From JBQCEE01 sp051960575 (lineage in GTDB: Bacteria; Actinomycetota; Actinomycetes; Mycobacteriales; Jatrophihabitantaceae): a DNA stretch of 18,348 bases. Positions 1 to 6,890 of this stretch are shown here, piece after piece; position 1 is the first letter of the stretch; each line of letters starts with the position of its first letter. Under the pieces are notes generated by a model that was not told where the DNA came from, did no database searches, and was given only the letters and a program-made list of their open reading frames with translations. A program made the translations under genes and the position numbers. The stretch covers positions 1 to 18,348 of the forward strand of contig NZ_JBQCEE010000387.1 in the NCBI RefSeq assembly GCF_051960575.1, in the 5' to 3' direction.

Positions 1-493
1 CCTCCGCGGCCGCGACGGAGGGCTCGGGGGTCGCCACGGCCTCAACGGGCGTGGAGTCGGCGACGGTGACGGGTGCCGGCGCCTCGACGGCCGGCGCAGC
101 CGGGTCGAGGCACGCGGCGAGCTCGTCGACGACGACGTCGATGTCGACCGACGGGTCGGCGTCCGAGCCGGTGTTCTCGATGACGGTGAGCAGCGAGCGC
201 ACGCAGTCGACCATGTGCAGCAGGGCGTCCGCGGTGCGCGGCGTCATGCTCATCTCGCCGTCGCGCAGCTTCGAGAGCAGGTTCTCGCCGATGTGGGTGA
301 CCCGCTCGAGGCGCGACAGGGCGAGGAAGCCGCTGGTGCCCTTGATCGTGTGGATGGTGCGGAAGATGCTGGACAGCAGTTCGCGGGAACCGGGGTGCTG
401 CTCGAGCTCGACGAAGTCGCGGTCGAGCTGGTCGAGGTTCTCGTAGCTCTCGACCAGGAATTCCTGGATGATCTCGTCGTCTTCGCCGGACAC
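1..493 (-). CDS. cheA: CheA-type chemotaxis histidine kinase, N-terminal Hpt domain (partial, 3' end outside window)
   Basis: The first 164 residues of a CheA-like sensor kinase; the gene runs off the left edge. Residues 1-105 form an all-helical histidine phosphotransfer (Hpt) domain. The phosphoacceptor signature FRTIHTIKGTSGFL lies around residues 44-57 with His48 as the predicted phosphorylated residue. After residue 110 comes an acidic, then Ala/Pro/Val-rich stretch typical of the flexible linker after P1. Established: CheA autophosphorylates this His through its C-terminal ATPase domain and passes phosphate to CheY/CheB-like receivers. The start is GTG at 491-493, supported by a perfect AAGGAGG at 500-506 with a 6-base spacer. 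A LuxR-type regulator lies 120 bases upstream on the same strand. Because only the Hpt domain is visible, another Hpt-containing hybrid kinase is possible, but the spacing and motif are CheA-like. Confidence 0.85.
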   Translation of the reverse strand, partial: MSGEDDEIIQEFLVESYENLDQLDRDFVELEQHPGSRELLSSIFRTIHTIKGTSGFLALSRLERVTHIGENLLSKLRDGEMSMTPRTADALLHMVDCVRSLLTVIENTGSDADPSVDIDVVVDELAACLDPAAPAVEAPAPVTVADSTPVEAVATPEPSVAAAE

Positions 494-582
494 TGCTGGC
501 CTCCTTGCCTTCGCGTCGCCCATCGGCGCTGCGCGTCCGGCGGTTGAGCCGGCGTGGGTGGGACGGGACCTTCGACCCCGAT

Positions 583-603
583 GGTCAGGACGGGATCCTG
601 ACC
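583..603. promoter_or_regulatory. Perfect inverted repeat between regulator gene and cheA (attenuator/terminator or operator)
   Basis: GGTCAGGA (583-590) and TCCTGACC (596-603) are perfect 8-base complements around a 5-base loop (CGGGA). The repeat lies just past the stop codon of the upstream regulator (614-616) and about 90 bases before the cheA start. No T-run follows on the minus strand, so this is not a textbook terminator. It could be a GC-type terminator or attenuator, or a protein-binding palindrome. A further GGTCAGG copy lies at 612-618, inside the end of the regulator gene. Confidence 0.4.
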
Positions 604-613
604 GCGCGATCGG

Positions 614-1300
614 TCAGGGCTCGATCAGCCCGAGGCGGACGGCCGCCATCAGGGCCTGCGCGCGGTTGGCAGCGCCGAGCTTGTCGTACAGGTGCGCGAT
701 GCGCGCCTTCGCCGTCGAGTGGCTGACGTAGAGGGTGCGCGCGACCTCGGCCGTCGACATGCCGCGGTGCAGCATGTCGAGCACCTCGCGGTCACGTGCC
801 GCCAGCGCCGGCCGGCTCGCAGCGACGCTGCGGCGGCGCAGCGCGTCGGCGAGGCCGGTGGCGCTGAACGAGCCGGACGCGACCGCCGCGTGGCGCACGG
901 CGCTGAGGATCTCCTCGACGGGCGCGCGCTTGATCACGAACGCCGAGGCGCCGACGTCGAGGGCGCGGAAGAGCAGTTCGTCGTCCGGCTCGCTGGCCAG
1001 CACGACGACGCCCAGCTCGGGGAAACGGGTGCGCAGTTCGGGCACGCGGTCGAGCTCGGTCTGGTCCTGGCCGGTCTCGATCGCGAGGGTGATCACGACC
1101 GGGCGCAGCTCGGCGATCAGCGGCAGCGCCTCGTCGATGCTCTCGGCGGTGCCGACGGACGCGAGGTCGTGCTCGCGGTCGGCCATGCGGGCCAGCGCCC
1201 ACCGCACGATGGGGTGGGCCTCGACGACGAGCACCTTCGTGGCGGCGCGCTCGGCCTCAACAGGTGCTGTGGCAGAGCTGACCGCATGCATGGTCGACAA
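614..1300 (-). CDS. LuxR/NarL-family response regulator with degenerate receiver (no phosphoacceptor Asp)
   Basis: DNA-binding regulator with an N-terminal receiver fold and a C-terminal LuxR/GerE helix-turn-helix (RDREVLDMLHRGMSTAEVA..VSHSTAKARIAHLYDKLGA, about the last 60 residues). The receiver begins TKVLVVEAHP, so the paired acidic residues are E-A instead of D-D. The position of the phosphoacceptor Asp (normally LLDL after the RP of strand 3) reads ITLAIE, so it is Ala. The conserved Lys is kept (FVIKR). It therefore probably does not work by ordinary Asp phosphorylation. Start: TTG at 1298-1300 has AGGAGG at 1309-1314 with an 8-base spacer. The open frame extends to a GTG at 1387 (257 aa) that has no ribosome site. 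The gene is divergent from a second regulator at 1483 and lies upstream of cheA on the same strand. Confidence 0.85.
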   Translation of the reverse strand: MSTMHAVSSATAPVEAERAATKVLVVEAHPIVRWALARMADREHDLASVGTAESIDEALPLIAELRPVVITLAIETGQDQTELDRVPELRTRFPELGVVVLASEPDDELLFRALDVGASAFVIKRAPVEEILSAVRHAAVASGSFSATGLADALRRRSVAASRPALAARDREVLDMLHRGMSTAEVARTLYVSHSTAKARIAHLYDKLGAANRAQALMAAVRLGLIEP

Positions 1301-1387
1301 GGTGTCCGCCTCCTGCGTGCTGGTACGTGCGGCCCGTCCTTGGGCCTGCACCGTCACCATCGTCCGACCGGACATTTCCTTGAGCAC

Positions 1388-1482
1388 GATGCGTTAGATC
1401 TGTGTTAGCTTTAGGAGGTCGGGACCTCGGTCCCGCCGCGGGGGCACCGAACGACCCGATCCACCCAGCCGCGGAGCACCCC
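1388..1482. promoter_or_regulatory. Shared intergenic region of two divergent regulators, with repeats and a palindrome
   Basis: This short stretch lies between the longest possible start of the left regulator (1387) and the ATG of the right one (1483). It holds two direct GTTAG copies (1393-1397 and 1404-1408) 11 bases apart, with a third TTAG at 1411-1414, and a perfect palindrome CGGGACC/TCGGTCCCG centred near 1427-1428 (1420-1435). The AT-rich core (1391-1414) is unusual for this DNA and is the likely place for promoters and operators. GGAG at 1473-1476 is a plausible ribosome site for the plus-strand gene. No individual promoter can be called securely. Confidence 0.4.
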
Positions 1483-2214
1483 ATGCCCACTCGATTCGCC
1501 CCCCACCTCGTCCCGGCCCCGTCCGTCGACGCGGCGCCCACCGCGCCCGCGCCGGTCACCACCGACGCGGCCGCCTGCGCCACCCTGCGCGTGCTCGTCG
1601 TCGACGCCGACCCCTTCGTCGGCTGGGCGCTCGCCCAGCACCTCGTCGACACGCTGGGCGCCGAGGTCGACGACGCGGCCGACGTCGACGCGGCGCTGCA
1701 GGCGGTCGCGCGCGACACCGTCGACGTGGCCGTGCTCGACGCCGCCGGCATGGAACTCGCGACGGCGACCGCCGCCGTCGCCCGACTGCGCACCGCCCGG
1801 CCGCACCTCGCGGTCGTCGTCCTGCGCGGCGAGGGTGCCACCAGCCGCCTGCAGGCGACGGTCGCCGGCGGTGTGCACTGGCTGCCCATGCGCGCCGACG
1901 CCGACGACCTCGTGACGGCCGTCCGCGGCGCGCTCGCCCAGGCCCGTGCGGGCGCCGGGAGCGCCAAGCGCCAACTGCCCCGTCCGGCCGCGCCTGCACT
2001 GACGTTGAGCCCGCGCGAGCAGCAGGTGCTCGAACTGCTGCGCGACGGCCACTCGCTGCCGTCGGTCGCCGCCACGCTGGCGATCAGCATGTCGACGACG
2101 AAGACCTACGTCGCCCGCCTCTACGACAAGCTCGAGTCGACCAGCCGCACGCAGGCGCTGCTCAAGGCGATCCGCCTCGGCCTTCTGCAGCCCGAGGCCC
2201 AGCGCGCCGGCTGA
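1483..2214 (+). CDS. LuxR/NarL-family response regulator with incomplete receiver (Asp kept, Lys and Thr lost)
   Basis: A 243-residue regulator. A receiver-like domain at about 35-155 begins LRVLVVDADP (D41, D43 acidic pair) and keeps the phosphoacceptor Asp86 in VAVLDAAG. The conserved Thr/Ser position after strand 4 reads VVVLRGE (Arg), and the conserved Lys position reads HWLPMR (no Lys), so signalling through Asp phosphorylation is doubtful. A LuxR HTH spans about 173-235 (LSPREQQVLELLRDGHSLPS, then STTKTYVARLYDKL). The HTH closely resembles that of the divergent gene at 614-1300, suggesting an old duplication. Start: ATG at 1483 with GGAG six bases upstream. The frame is open back to 1402, but that extension is low-quality Gly/Pro sequence. 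It ends 18 bases before the stop of the convergent ABC ATPase gene. Confidence 0.85.
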   Translation: MPTRFAPHLVPAPSVDAAPTAPAPVTTDAAACATLRVLVVDADPFVGWALAQHLVDTLGAEVDDAADVDAALQAVARDTVDVAVLDAAGMELATATAAVARLRTARPHLAVVVLRGEGATSRLQATVAGGVHWLPMRADADDLVTAVRGALAQARAGAGSAKRQLPRPAAPALTLSPREQQVLELLRDGHSLPSVAATLAISMSTTKTYVARLYDKLESTSRTQALLKAIRLGLLQPEAQRAG

Positions 2215-2218
2215 CGCA

Positions 2219-2248
2219 CCACGCGCCCCTGCTCACGGCCCGGCGTGG
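2219..2248. terminator. Possible bidirectional terminator hairpin between convergent genes
   Basis: CCACGC (2219-2224) pairs with GCGTGG (2243-2248), extended by GCC/GGC (2225-2227/2237-2239) with a 3-base bulge. It starts just past the plus-strand regulator stop and overlaps the last codons of the minus-strand ATPase gene (stop 2233-2235). Position between convergent genes fits a shared terminator, but no T-run is present. Confidence 0.3.
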
Positions 2249-2934
2249 AGCCGTCCGTCGCAAAGTTGGAAGGCTCGGTCGCAGCGTTCGGCGATGTCAC
2301 GGTCGTGGGTGGCGATGACGACGATGCCGCCGCGGCGAGCCACCCCGAGGACGAGATCGAAGATGCGCTCCTTCGCGTGCTGGTCCAACTCGGCTGCGAA
2401 CTCGTCGGCGAGCAGGATGTCCGGCGTGGTGACGAGGGCGCGTGCGACCGCGACGCGCTGCTGCTGGCCGCCGGAGAGCTCCTCGATGAGGTGATCGGCG
2501 ACGTCGCTGAGGCCGACCGTGTCGAGGGCCCCGGACGCTTCGCGTCGCACGTCCGCGCGGGTGAGCCTGCCGGCGGCGACGGCGGGTTGCAGCGCGATCT
2601 CGACGTTCTCGGCGGCGGTGAGCAGGTTCGCGAGACCGTACGCCTGGAGGACCAGGCCGAGCGAGGCGTCCGCGGGGTGGCGCGAGACGGTCCCGCTGTC
2701 CGGTCGGTCCAGCCCGGCGAGCAGGGCGAGGAAGCTGGACTTGCCGCTGCCGGAGGGACCCATCACGGCGACGATCTGACCGGGCGGCGCATGGAACGAC
2801 ACGTCGTCGAGCAGGGTGCGGCCGCCGCGCCGGTAGCGCAACCGGTCGGCCACGAGCGGCCCGAGCGACGGAAAGTCCGCCGGGAGCGCCGCGGCGGAGG
2901 CCGCACCGAGCGAGGGGTGCCGATCGCCGGTCAT
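2233..2934 (-). CDS. ABC transporter ATP-binding protein (MacB/LolD-like), second ATPase of the operon
   Basis: Complete 233-residue ATPase domain for an FtsX/MacB-type export or lipoprotein-release transporter. Walker A GPSGSGKSS at 59-67, Q-loop Gln97 (LQAYGL), signature LSGGQQQR at 153-160, Walker B ILLADE at 173-178, switch His210 (ATHD). Two oddities: the residue after the catalytic Glu is Phe, not Pro (DEFAAELD instead of the usual DEPT..LD), and an N-terminal extension of about 28 residues precedes the domain. The ATG at 2934 overlaps the stop of the preceding ATPase gene by the ATGA arrangement, so the two are translationally coupled. The substrate cannot be read from sequence. With the other ATPase (2931-3629) and the single large permease it may form a heterodimeric ATPase pair. 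Confidence 0.9.
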   Translation of the reverse strand: MTGDRHPSLGAASAAALPADFPSLGPLVADRLRYRRGGRTLLDDVSFHAPPGQIVAVMGPSGSGKSSFLALLAGLDRPDSGTVSRHPADASLGLVLQAYGLANLLTAAENVEIALQPAVAAGRLTRADVRREASGALDTVGLSDVADHLIEELSGGQQQRVAVARALVTTPDILLADEFAAELDQHAKERIFDLVLGVARRGGIVVIATHDRDIAERCDRAFQLCDGRLHAGP

Positions 2935-3629
2935 GCTGCGCTGTCCTCGACGATCCGACCGTCGCGGAGTCGGATGGTCCGGTCGAGGGCCTCGGCGACC
3001 TGCGGGTCGTGGGTGACGGCGACGACCGTCGTACCGAAGCGCGTGGTAATCAGTCGCAGGATGTCGGCCACGCGGTCCCGGTTGGCGGAGTCGAGCTGGC
3101 TGGTGGGTTCGTCGGCGATGAGCACTGCTGGGTGGTTGGCCATGGCGACCGCGAGCGCGACGCGTTGCCGTTCTCCGCCGCTGAGGCGATCGACGGCGAC
3201 GCCGGCCAGGTCGCCGAGTCCGAGCTCGCCGAGCAGGCCGGCGGGATCGGGCAGGTCGACCCGGCGGCGGTAGCTGCGCGGTCCGCGTTGCGCGAACCGG
3301 ATGTTGTCGATCGGGTCACCGAACGGCAGCAGGTTCCGGCTGGGGTTCTGGACGGCCGTCGCGACGCGTTCGGCGCGGATGCGCAGCAGTGCGGTCGGCG
3401 TCATGGCGCTGAGCTCGTGCTCGCCGATGAAGACGTGGCCGGAGCTGGGGCGTTGCAGGCCGGCGAGCAGGTTGACCAGTGTCGACTTGCCGGAGCCGGA
3501 CGGCCCGCTGATCGCGTTGCTCGTGCCCGCCTCCAGCTCGAGGTCGATGCCGTCGAGGGCGACGAGTGCTTCGCCGTGCATGCGGTAGGTGTGGCGCAGT
3601 TGCAGGCAGCGCACCGGCAGGCCCGTCAT
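2931..3629 (-). CDS. ABC transporter ATP-binding protein (MacB/LolD-like), first ATPase of the operon
   Basis: A 232-residue ATPase domain with all standard motifs: Walker A GPSGSGKST at 42-50, Q-loop Gln94 (AVQNPSRNLLPFG), signature LSGGERQR at 149-156, Walker B VLIADEPTSQLD at 169-180, switch His207 (VTHDP). It most resembles ATPases that pair with FtsX-fold permeases (MacB, LolD, BceA-type). Start: ATG at 3627-3629 overlaps the permease stop (3626-3628) as ATGA; its own stop overlaps the next ATPase start the same way. The frame stays open far upstream of this ATG, but that part is out-of-frame reading of the permease gene and is not coding. Unlike its neighbour it has the canonical DEPT segment, so the two ATPases may not be equivalent. 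Confidence 0.92.
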   Translation of the reverse strand: MTGLPVRCLQLRHTYRMHGEALVALDGIDLELEAGTSNAISGPSGSGKSTLVNLLAGLQRPSSGHVFIGEHELSAMTPTALLRIRAERVATAVQNPSRNLLPFGDPIDNIRFAQRGPRSYRRRVDLPDPAGLLGELGLGDLAGVAVDRLSGGERQRVALAVAMANHPAVLIADEPTSQLDSANRDRVADILRLITTRFGTTVVAVTHDPQVAEALDRTIRLRDGRIVEDSAA

Positions 3630-6600
3630 TCCTCGGTCCCGCGAAGGCGTGTGGGCACGGCCGACCGGAGCACGGCGGCTGCGGCGATCATGCTGGCCAG
3701 ACCGACGAGCGCTGTGAACGCGGCGGCGAATGCGACGATCGGGAGTGCAGGCGGGCGGTAGTGCAGCAGGATCGGGGTGGTGTCGGCGAACTCGGGGATG
3801 ACGGGCATCGCCAGCCGGGCAGCGAGCGCGCCCGCCGGTATGCCGAGCAGCACTGCCGCGCCGAGCAGGATCAACTGCTCGAGGACCCCGCCGCGGTACA
3901 GCGCGCTCCGCGGCACGCCGACCACCCGCAGCGCAGCGGTCTCGAACGAGCGCCGTCGGGCGCTCGCGCTGATCGCGGTTGCGGTACCACCGACCGCGAC
4001 GACGGAGCCGACGATCGCGCAGGCCAGCAACAGGAACAGCGACAGCGCGGGTGCTTGCCTTCCGAGCTGCACGATCCGCGACGACGTGGACCTCACGCGT
4101 TGCAGCGTGAGTCCGGTTGCGCGGAGCCGCGCCAGCGCGTCGGACGGTGCGCGGGGCCCGATCCACACCGTCCAGTTGGCCTCGGTGTCGAAGCCGGGCC
4201 GGAGGGCGCGCAGATCGTTCAGGTCGGCGATGAGCCCGGTGTCGAGCACGACCGGGAGTGCCGGCGCCCAGTGCGCGACGGTGAACGTCGCAGTGATGCC
4301 GAGTTGGTCGATCATCTGCCGGGGGCGCGATGTCTCGGCACCGCCGGCGACGCCGGCGTGGGTGGCGATCACAGGCAGGGGTTGCGGCGCGAAGGCGTAG
4401 GTGACCCCGTTGAAGCCGCTTCGGCTGCGGTAGTCGTCGACCAGTCCGCCCGGCGTGGCGTGCAGGCTGTCGCTGCTCTCGCTGACCGGATTCGCGCGCC
4501 ACGCTCGCTGGTCCGTCAGGGACGCACCGACCGGGACCCACTTCGACTGTTCGTCCTGCTCGATCCGGTGGACGAGGAGTCGTCCGGACATCGTGCCGTC
4601 GTAGGTGACATCCCTGTTCCAGGCGAGCCCGAGCAGCATGCAGCCGGTCGCGCAGTCCACCGGTGCGGTGTAGGTGTGGGTGCCGGGCCGGATGGTGCCG
4701 GCGTCCACCGAGAGGAACGGTGCACGCGCGGTGCGGAGCACGAACTGGACCTGCGGTGGCGCGCCGTGGACCGATGACGCGCTGATGAGCACCCGCAGCC
4801 TCGGCGATGAGGTGTCCACACGGTCGACGGCGGACGACCCGATCACGCTCGCCATCCGTGCGGTGCTCGGCCCGCCACTGGCCGCGTAGCCGACCCGGGC
4901 CAGCCGGGATGCGTCGAGGGCCAGCACCGTGCCGACGATCGAGCCGCCGCCGTCCGGCAGCCACGTCGCGGCTGCCATCGCCCAGCGGCCGGCCGGATCG
5001 GCCTTCCGTACCGCCGCGACCGGATCGACACCTCGCACGAACTGCACCGCGACCGTCCGGTCGGCACCGATCTCGGCATGTGCGCGGGCGGTGCGGTTGG
5101 ACGCAGCGACCGATTCGCCGATCACGCCGAAGGTCGCCAGACCGACCGCCACCGCCAGCAGCGCCGCGAGCCGCAGTCCGGCGGGACGGCGAGCGACCTG
5201 CCGCGTCGCCAGGAACAGCCCGATGCGGCCGGAGGCACGCGTCGGACGGAGCAGCGTGCGGGTGAGGACGGGTAACGCTCGCGCACCGAGCAGCGCTGCG
5301 GCCGTCACCAGCAGCCCCGGCGCGAGCAGGGCTGCGCTGCCCGCAGCGCCTCCGCTCGACGACAACCACACCAGGCCGGCGATGGCCGCCGCCGACACGC
5401 TCAGGTCGATCGCCAACCCGACGTGTGAGCGAGGCGGCGACCCGAGGGTGCGCCGCCACTGCGCCAGCACGCTCCGGTGCAGCGCCCGGTGACACGCAGC
5501 GACGGACGCCACCACTCCACCGGCGAAGCCGGAAGCCAGCGCCGCCGCGGCCGACCAGGTCAGCACGACGGGCGTGTTCGGGGCGAGGACGGCGCTCGAG
5601 AAGAGCTCGGCCGCGGTCCACCCCAGCCCCAGGCCGATCGGCGCCGCGACGGCAAGGACGAGCAGCGGCTCGGACAGGGCGAAGCGGGCCGTCCACCACG
5701 GCCGCAGTCCCCGGAGCTTCGCCAGCGCGAGTTCATTGCCCCGGGCCTCGACGGCGTCGGTGACGACCTCGAACAGCACGAGCCATGCGAGCAACGCCAA
5801 TTGCAGCGTCACCAGCAGCGTGCCGCGATCGACCAGTTCCCGTTGACGAGCCGCCGCATCGAGCACCTTGCTGAGGCCGGTCGACACCTGCAGGTGGACA
5901 GGTTCGCCCGAGCAGTCGAAGTTGCAGGGACCGGCGCTCCTGTAGCGGCGCTGCAACGCGGCCACGTCGCGGCGCAGCCTCCCGACGTCCTTCAGCCGGA
6001 TGGCGCTGGGATCCAGCGGGTAGTCCCACGCCAGCGTCGCTTGCGTGTGTGGCGGCAACGCTCGAGTCGCGGCCCGGTCGACGAAGACCTGGTCGACCCA
6101 GTCCGGGCCGTCGCTGCTCGGGAACTCCTCGAAGTAGTCGTGGCCGAACCAGAACGCACCCTGCGAATCTCGCGGCGTGTAGATTCCCACGATGCGGAGG
6201 GTGGTGCCGATCGCGAACGTCAGTCGGCCACCCAGCCGCCACCCGTAGCCACCGTCGACGGTACGTGCACTGACCAACACCTGCCCGGGCCCGGTGGGAC
6301 AGTGACCGGCCACGATGATCAACTGCGAACAGGCGCCAGGACGCCACAGCATGCCCACCCGCACCGTCGCACTGCCTGGCGCGGTCGCCTTCGTCTGCAC
6401 CTGGATGGAGGGGATCCGCGTCGGGTAGCCGCGCACCGCACCGGGCCTGGGCGTCGCAGCCTGGCCGAGGTCGAAGTGCGACACCGACGTCGTGAGGTCG
6501 AACTCGTACGGGACGTCCTGGAACTCCAGCCCCGTCTCCGTGCCGGCCTGAGTCAGCTCGTCACGCAGTGTCGACTCGCCGGCCGCCCGCGCATACAGCG

Positions 6601-6724
6601 GCCCCAGCACGGCGGCGCCCATCACGACGGTGCCGACGAGCAACACCGCGACCGCCAGCCGTCTCCGCCACCAGATGCCTCGCACCAGTAACGGAGCGCG
6701 ACCACGAGGCACCGGATCGTTCAA
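3626..6724 (-). CDS. Large FtsX-like ABC transporter permease
   Basis: A 1032-residue membrane protein. A first transmembrane helix at about 22-43 (LAVAVLLVGTVVMGAAVL) is followed by a large extracytoplasmic domain (about 45-300). Several helices with the FtsX pattern (including the NELALAKLRGLRPWW cytoplasmic turn) come next, then a long second extracytoplasmic domain, and a second FtsX unit of three helices near the C-terminus (ETAALRVVGVPRSAL turn). This two-FtsX layout is that of MacB-family type permeases, which move substrates at the outer membrane face or transmit force to partners rather than importing. It is followed by two ATPase genes with ATGA overlaps, giving a complete transporter. 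The start is uncertain: TTG at 6722-6724 overlaps the stop of a 15-codon upstream ORF (TTGA); GTG at 6710-6712 is the alternative. Neither has a strong ribosome site of its own. Confidence 0.85.
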   Translation of the reverse strand: MNDPVPRGRAPLLVRGIWWRRRLAVAVLLVGTVVMGAAVLGPLYARAAGESTLRDELTQAGTETGLEFQDVPYEFDLTTSVSHFDLGQAATPRPGAVRGYPTRIPSIQVQTKATAPGSATVRVGMLWRPGACSQLIIVAGHCPTGPGQVLVSARTVDGGYGWRLGGRLTFAIGTTLRIVGIYTPRDSQGAFWFGHDYFEEFPSSDGPDWVDQVFVDRAATRALPPHTQATLAWDYPLDPSAIRLKDVGRLRRDVAALQRRYRSAGPCNFDCSGEPVHLQVSTGLSKVLDAAARQRELVDRGTLLVTLQLALLAWLVLFEVVTDAVEARGNELALAKLRGLRPWWTARFALSEPLLVLAVAAPIGLGLGWTAAELFSSAVLAPNTPVVLTWSAAAALASGFAGGVVASVAACHRALHRSVLAQWRRTLGSPPRSHVGLAIDLSVSAAAIAGLVWLSSSGGAAGSAALLAPGLLVTAAALLGARALPVLTRTLLRPTRASGRIGLFLATRQVARRPAGLRLAALLAVAVGLATFGVIGESVAASNRTARAHAEIGADRTVAVQFVRGVDPVAAVRKADPAGRWAMAAATWLPDGGGSIVGTVLALDASRLARVGYAASGGPSTARMASVIGSSAVDRVDTSSPRLRVLISASSVHGAPPQVQFVLRTARAPFLSVDAGTIRPGTHTYTAPVDCATGCMLLGLAWNRDVTYDGTMSGRLLVHRIEQDEQSKWVPVGASLTDQRAWRANPVSESSDSLHATPGGLVDDYRSRSGFNGVTYAFAPQPLPVIATHAGVAGGAETSRPRQMIDQLGITATFTVAHWAPALPVVLDTGLIADLNDLRALRPGFDTEANWTVWIGPRAPSDALARLRATGLTLQRVRSTSSRIVQLGRQAPALSLFLLLACAIVGSVVAVGGTATAISASARRRSFETAALRVVGVPRSALYRGGVLEQLILLGAAVLLGIPAGALAARLAMPVIPEFADTTPILLHYRPPALPIVAFAAAFTALVGLASMIAAAAVLRSAVPTRLRGTEE

Positions 6725-6768
6725 GCCGACGCTGCCGCATGTCCGGGCGTGCTCGCAGCATCTTGCAC
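6721..6768 (-). CDS. Possible 15-residue leader peptide coupled to the ABC permease gene
   Basis: GTG at 6766-6768 is preceded by GGAGG (6774-6778) with a 5-base spacer, better than any ribosome site of the permease itself. It encodes VQDAASTPGHAAASA, and its TGA (6721-6723) overlaps the permease TTG start as TTGA, mirroring the ATGA overlaps within the operon. Inference: ribosomes finishing the leader restart on the permease gene. The peptide resembles no known leader and could be fortuitous. Confidence 0.35.
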   Translation of the reverse strand: MQDAASTPGHAAASA

Positions 6769-6804
6769 GCGGACCTCCGGCGCATCGGGGCTTTCGGCGA
6801 GATC

Positions 6805-6835
6805 ATTCTTCGCTCCGGCGCGTGAGGTCTGTCAA
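6805..6835 (-). promoter_or_regulatory. Candidate promoter of the ABC transporter operon
   Basis: On the minus strand a perfect TTGACA (-35; plus coordinates 6830-6835) is followed after 19 bases by AAGAAT (-10-like, 6805-6810). The spacer is longer than the ideal 17, so the -10 assignment is weak. An 8-base palindrome ACTGCAGT (6835-6842) abuts the -35 and may be an operator. The location, between the tadC stop (6891) and the leader ORF/permease, is right for the operon's own promoter. No convincing terminator was seen after tadC. Confidence 0.45.
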
Positions 6836-6890
6836 CTGCAGTCGGTGTCCCCAGTGCCGGTCAGGCTTGGAGCGGAGGTCGTGACAGGGA

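Noticed and set aside
215..547. Plus-strand ORF opposite cheA
   Set aside because: Antisense to the clear Hpt domain sequence; shadow frame.
3630..5699. Upstream extension of the first ABC ATPase frame on the minus strand
   Set aside because: This Arg/Gly/Ala-rich stretch overlaps the permease gene in another frame; the ATGA overlap at 3629 defines the true start.
6561..6806. 81-residue ORF on the minus strand from ATG 6806, with GGAG six bases upstream
   Set aside because: It overlaps the permease N-terminus in another frame, is very Arg-rich and has no recognisable feature. The candidate promoter's -10 box would also overlap its start codon.
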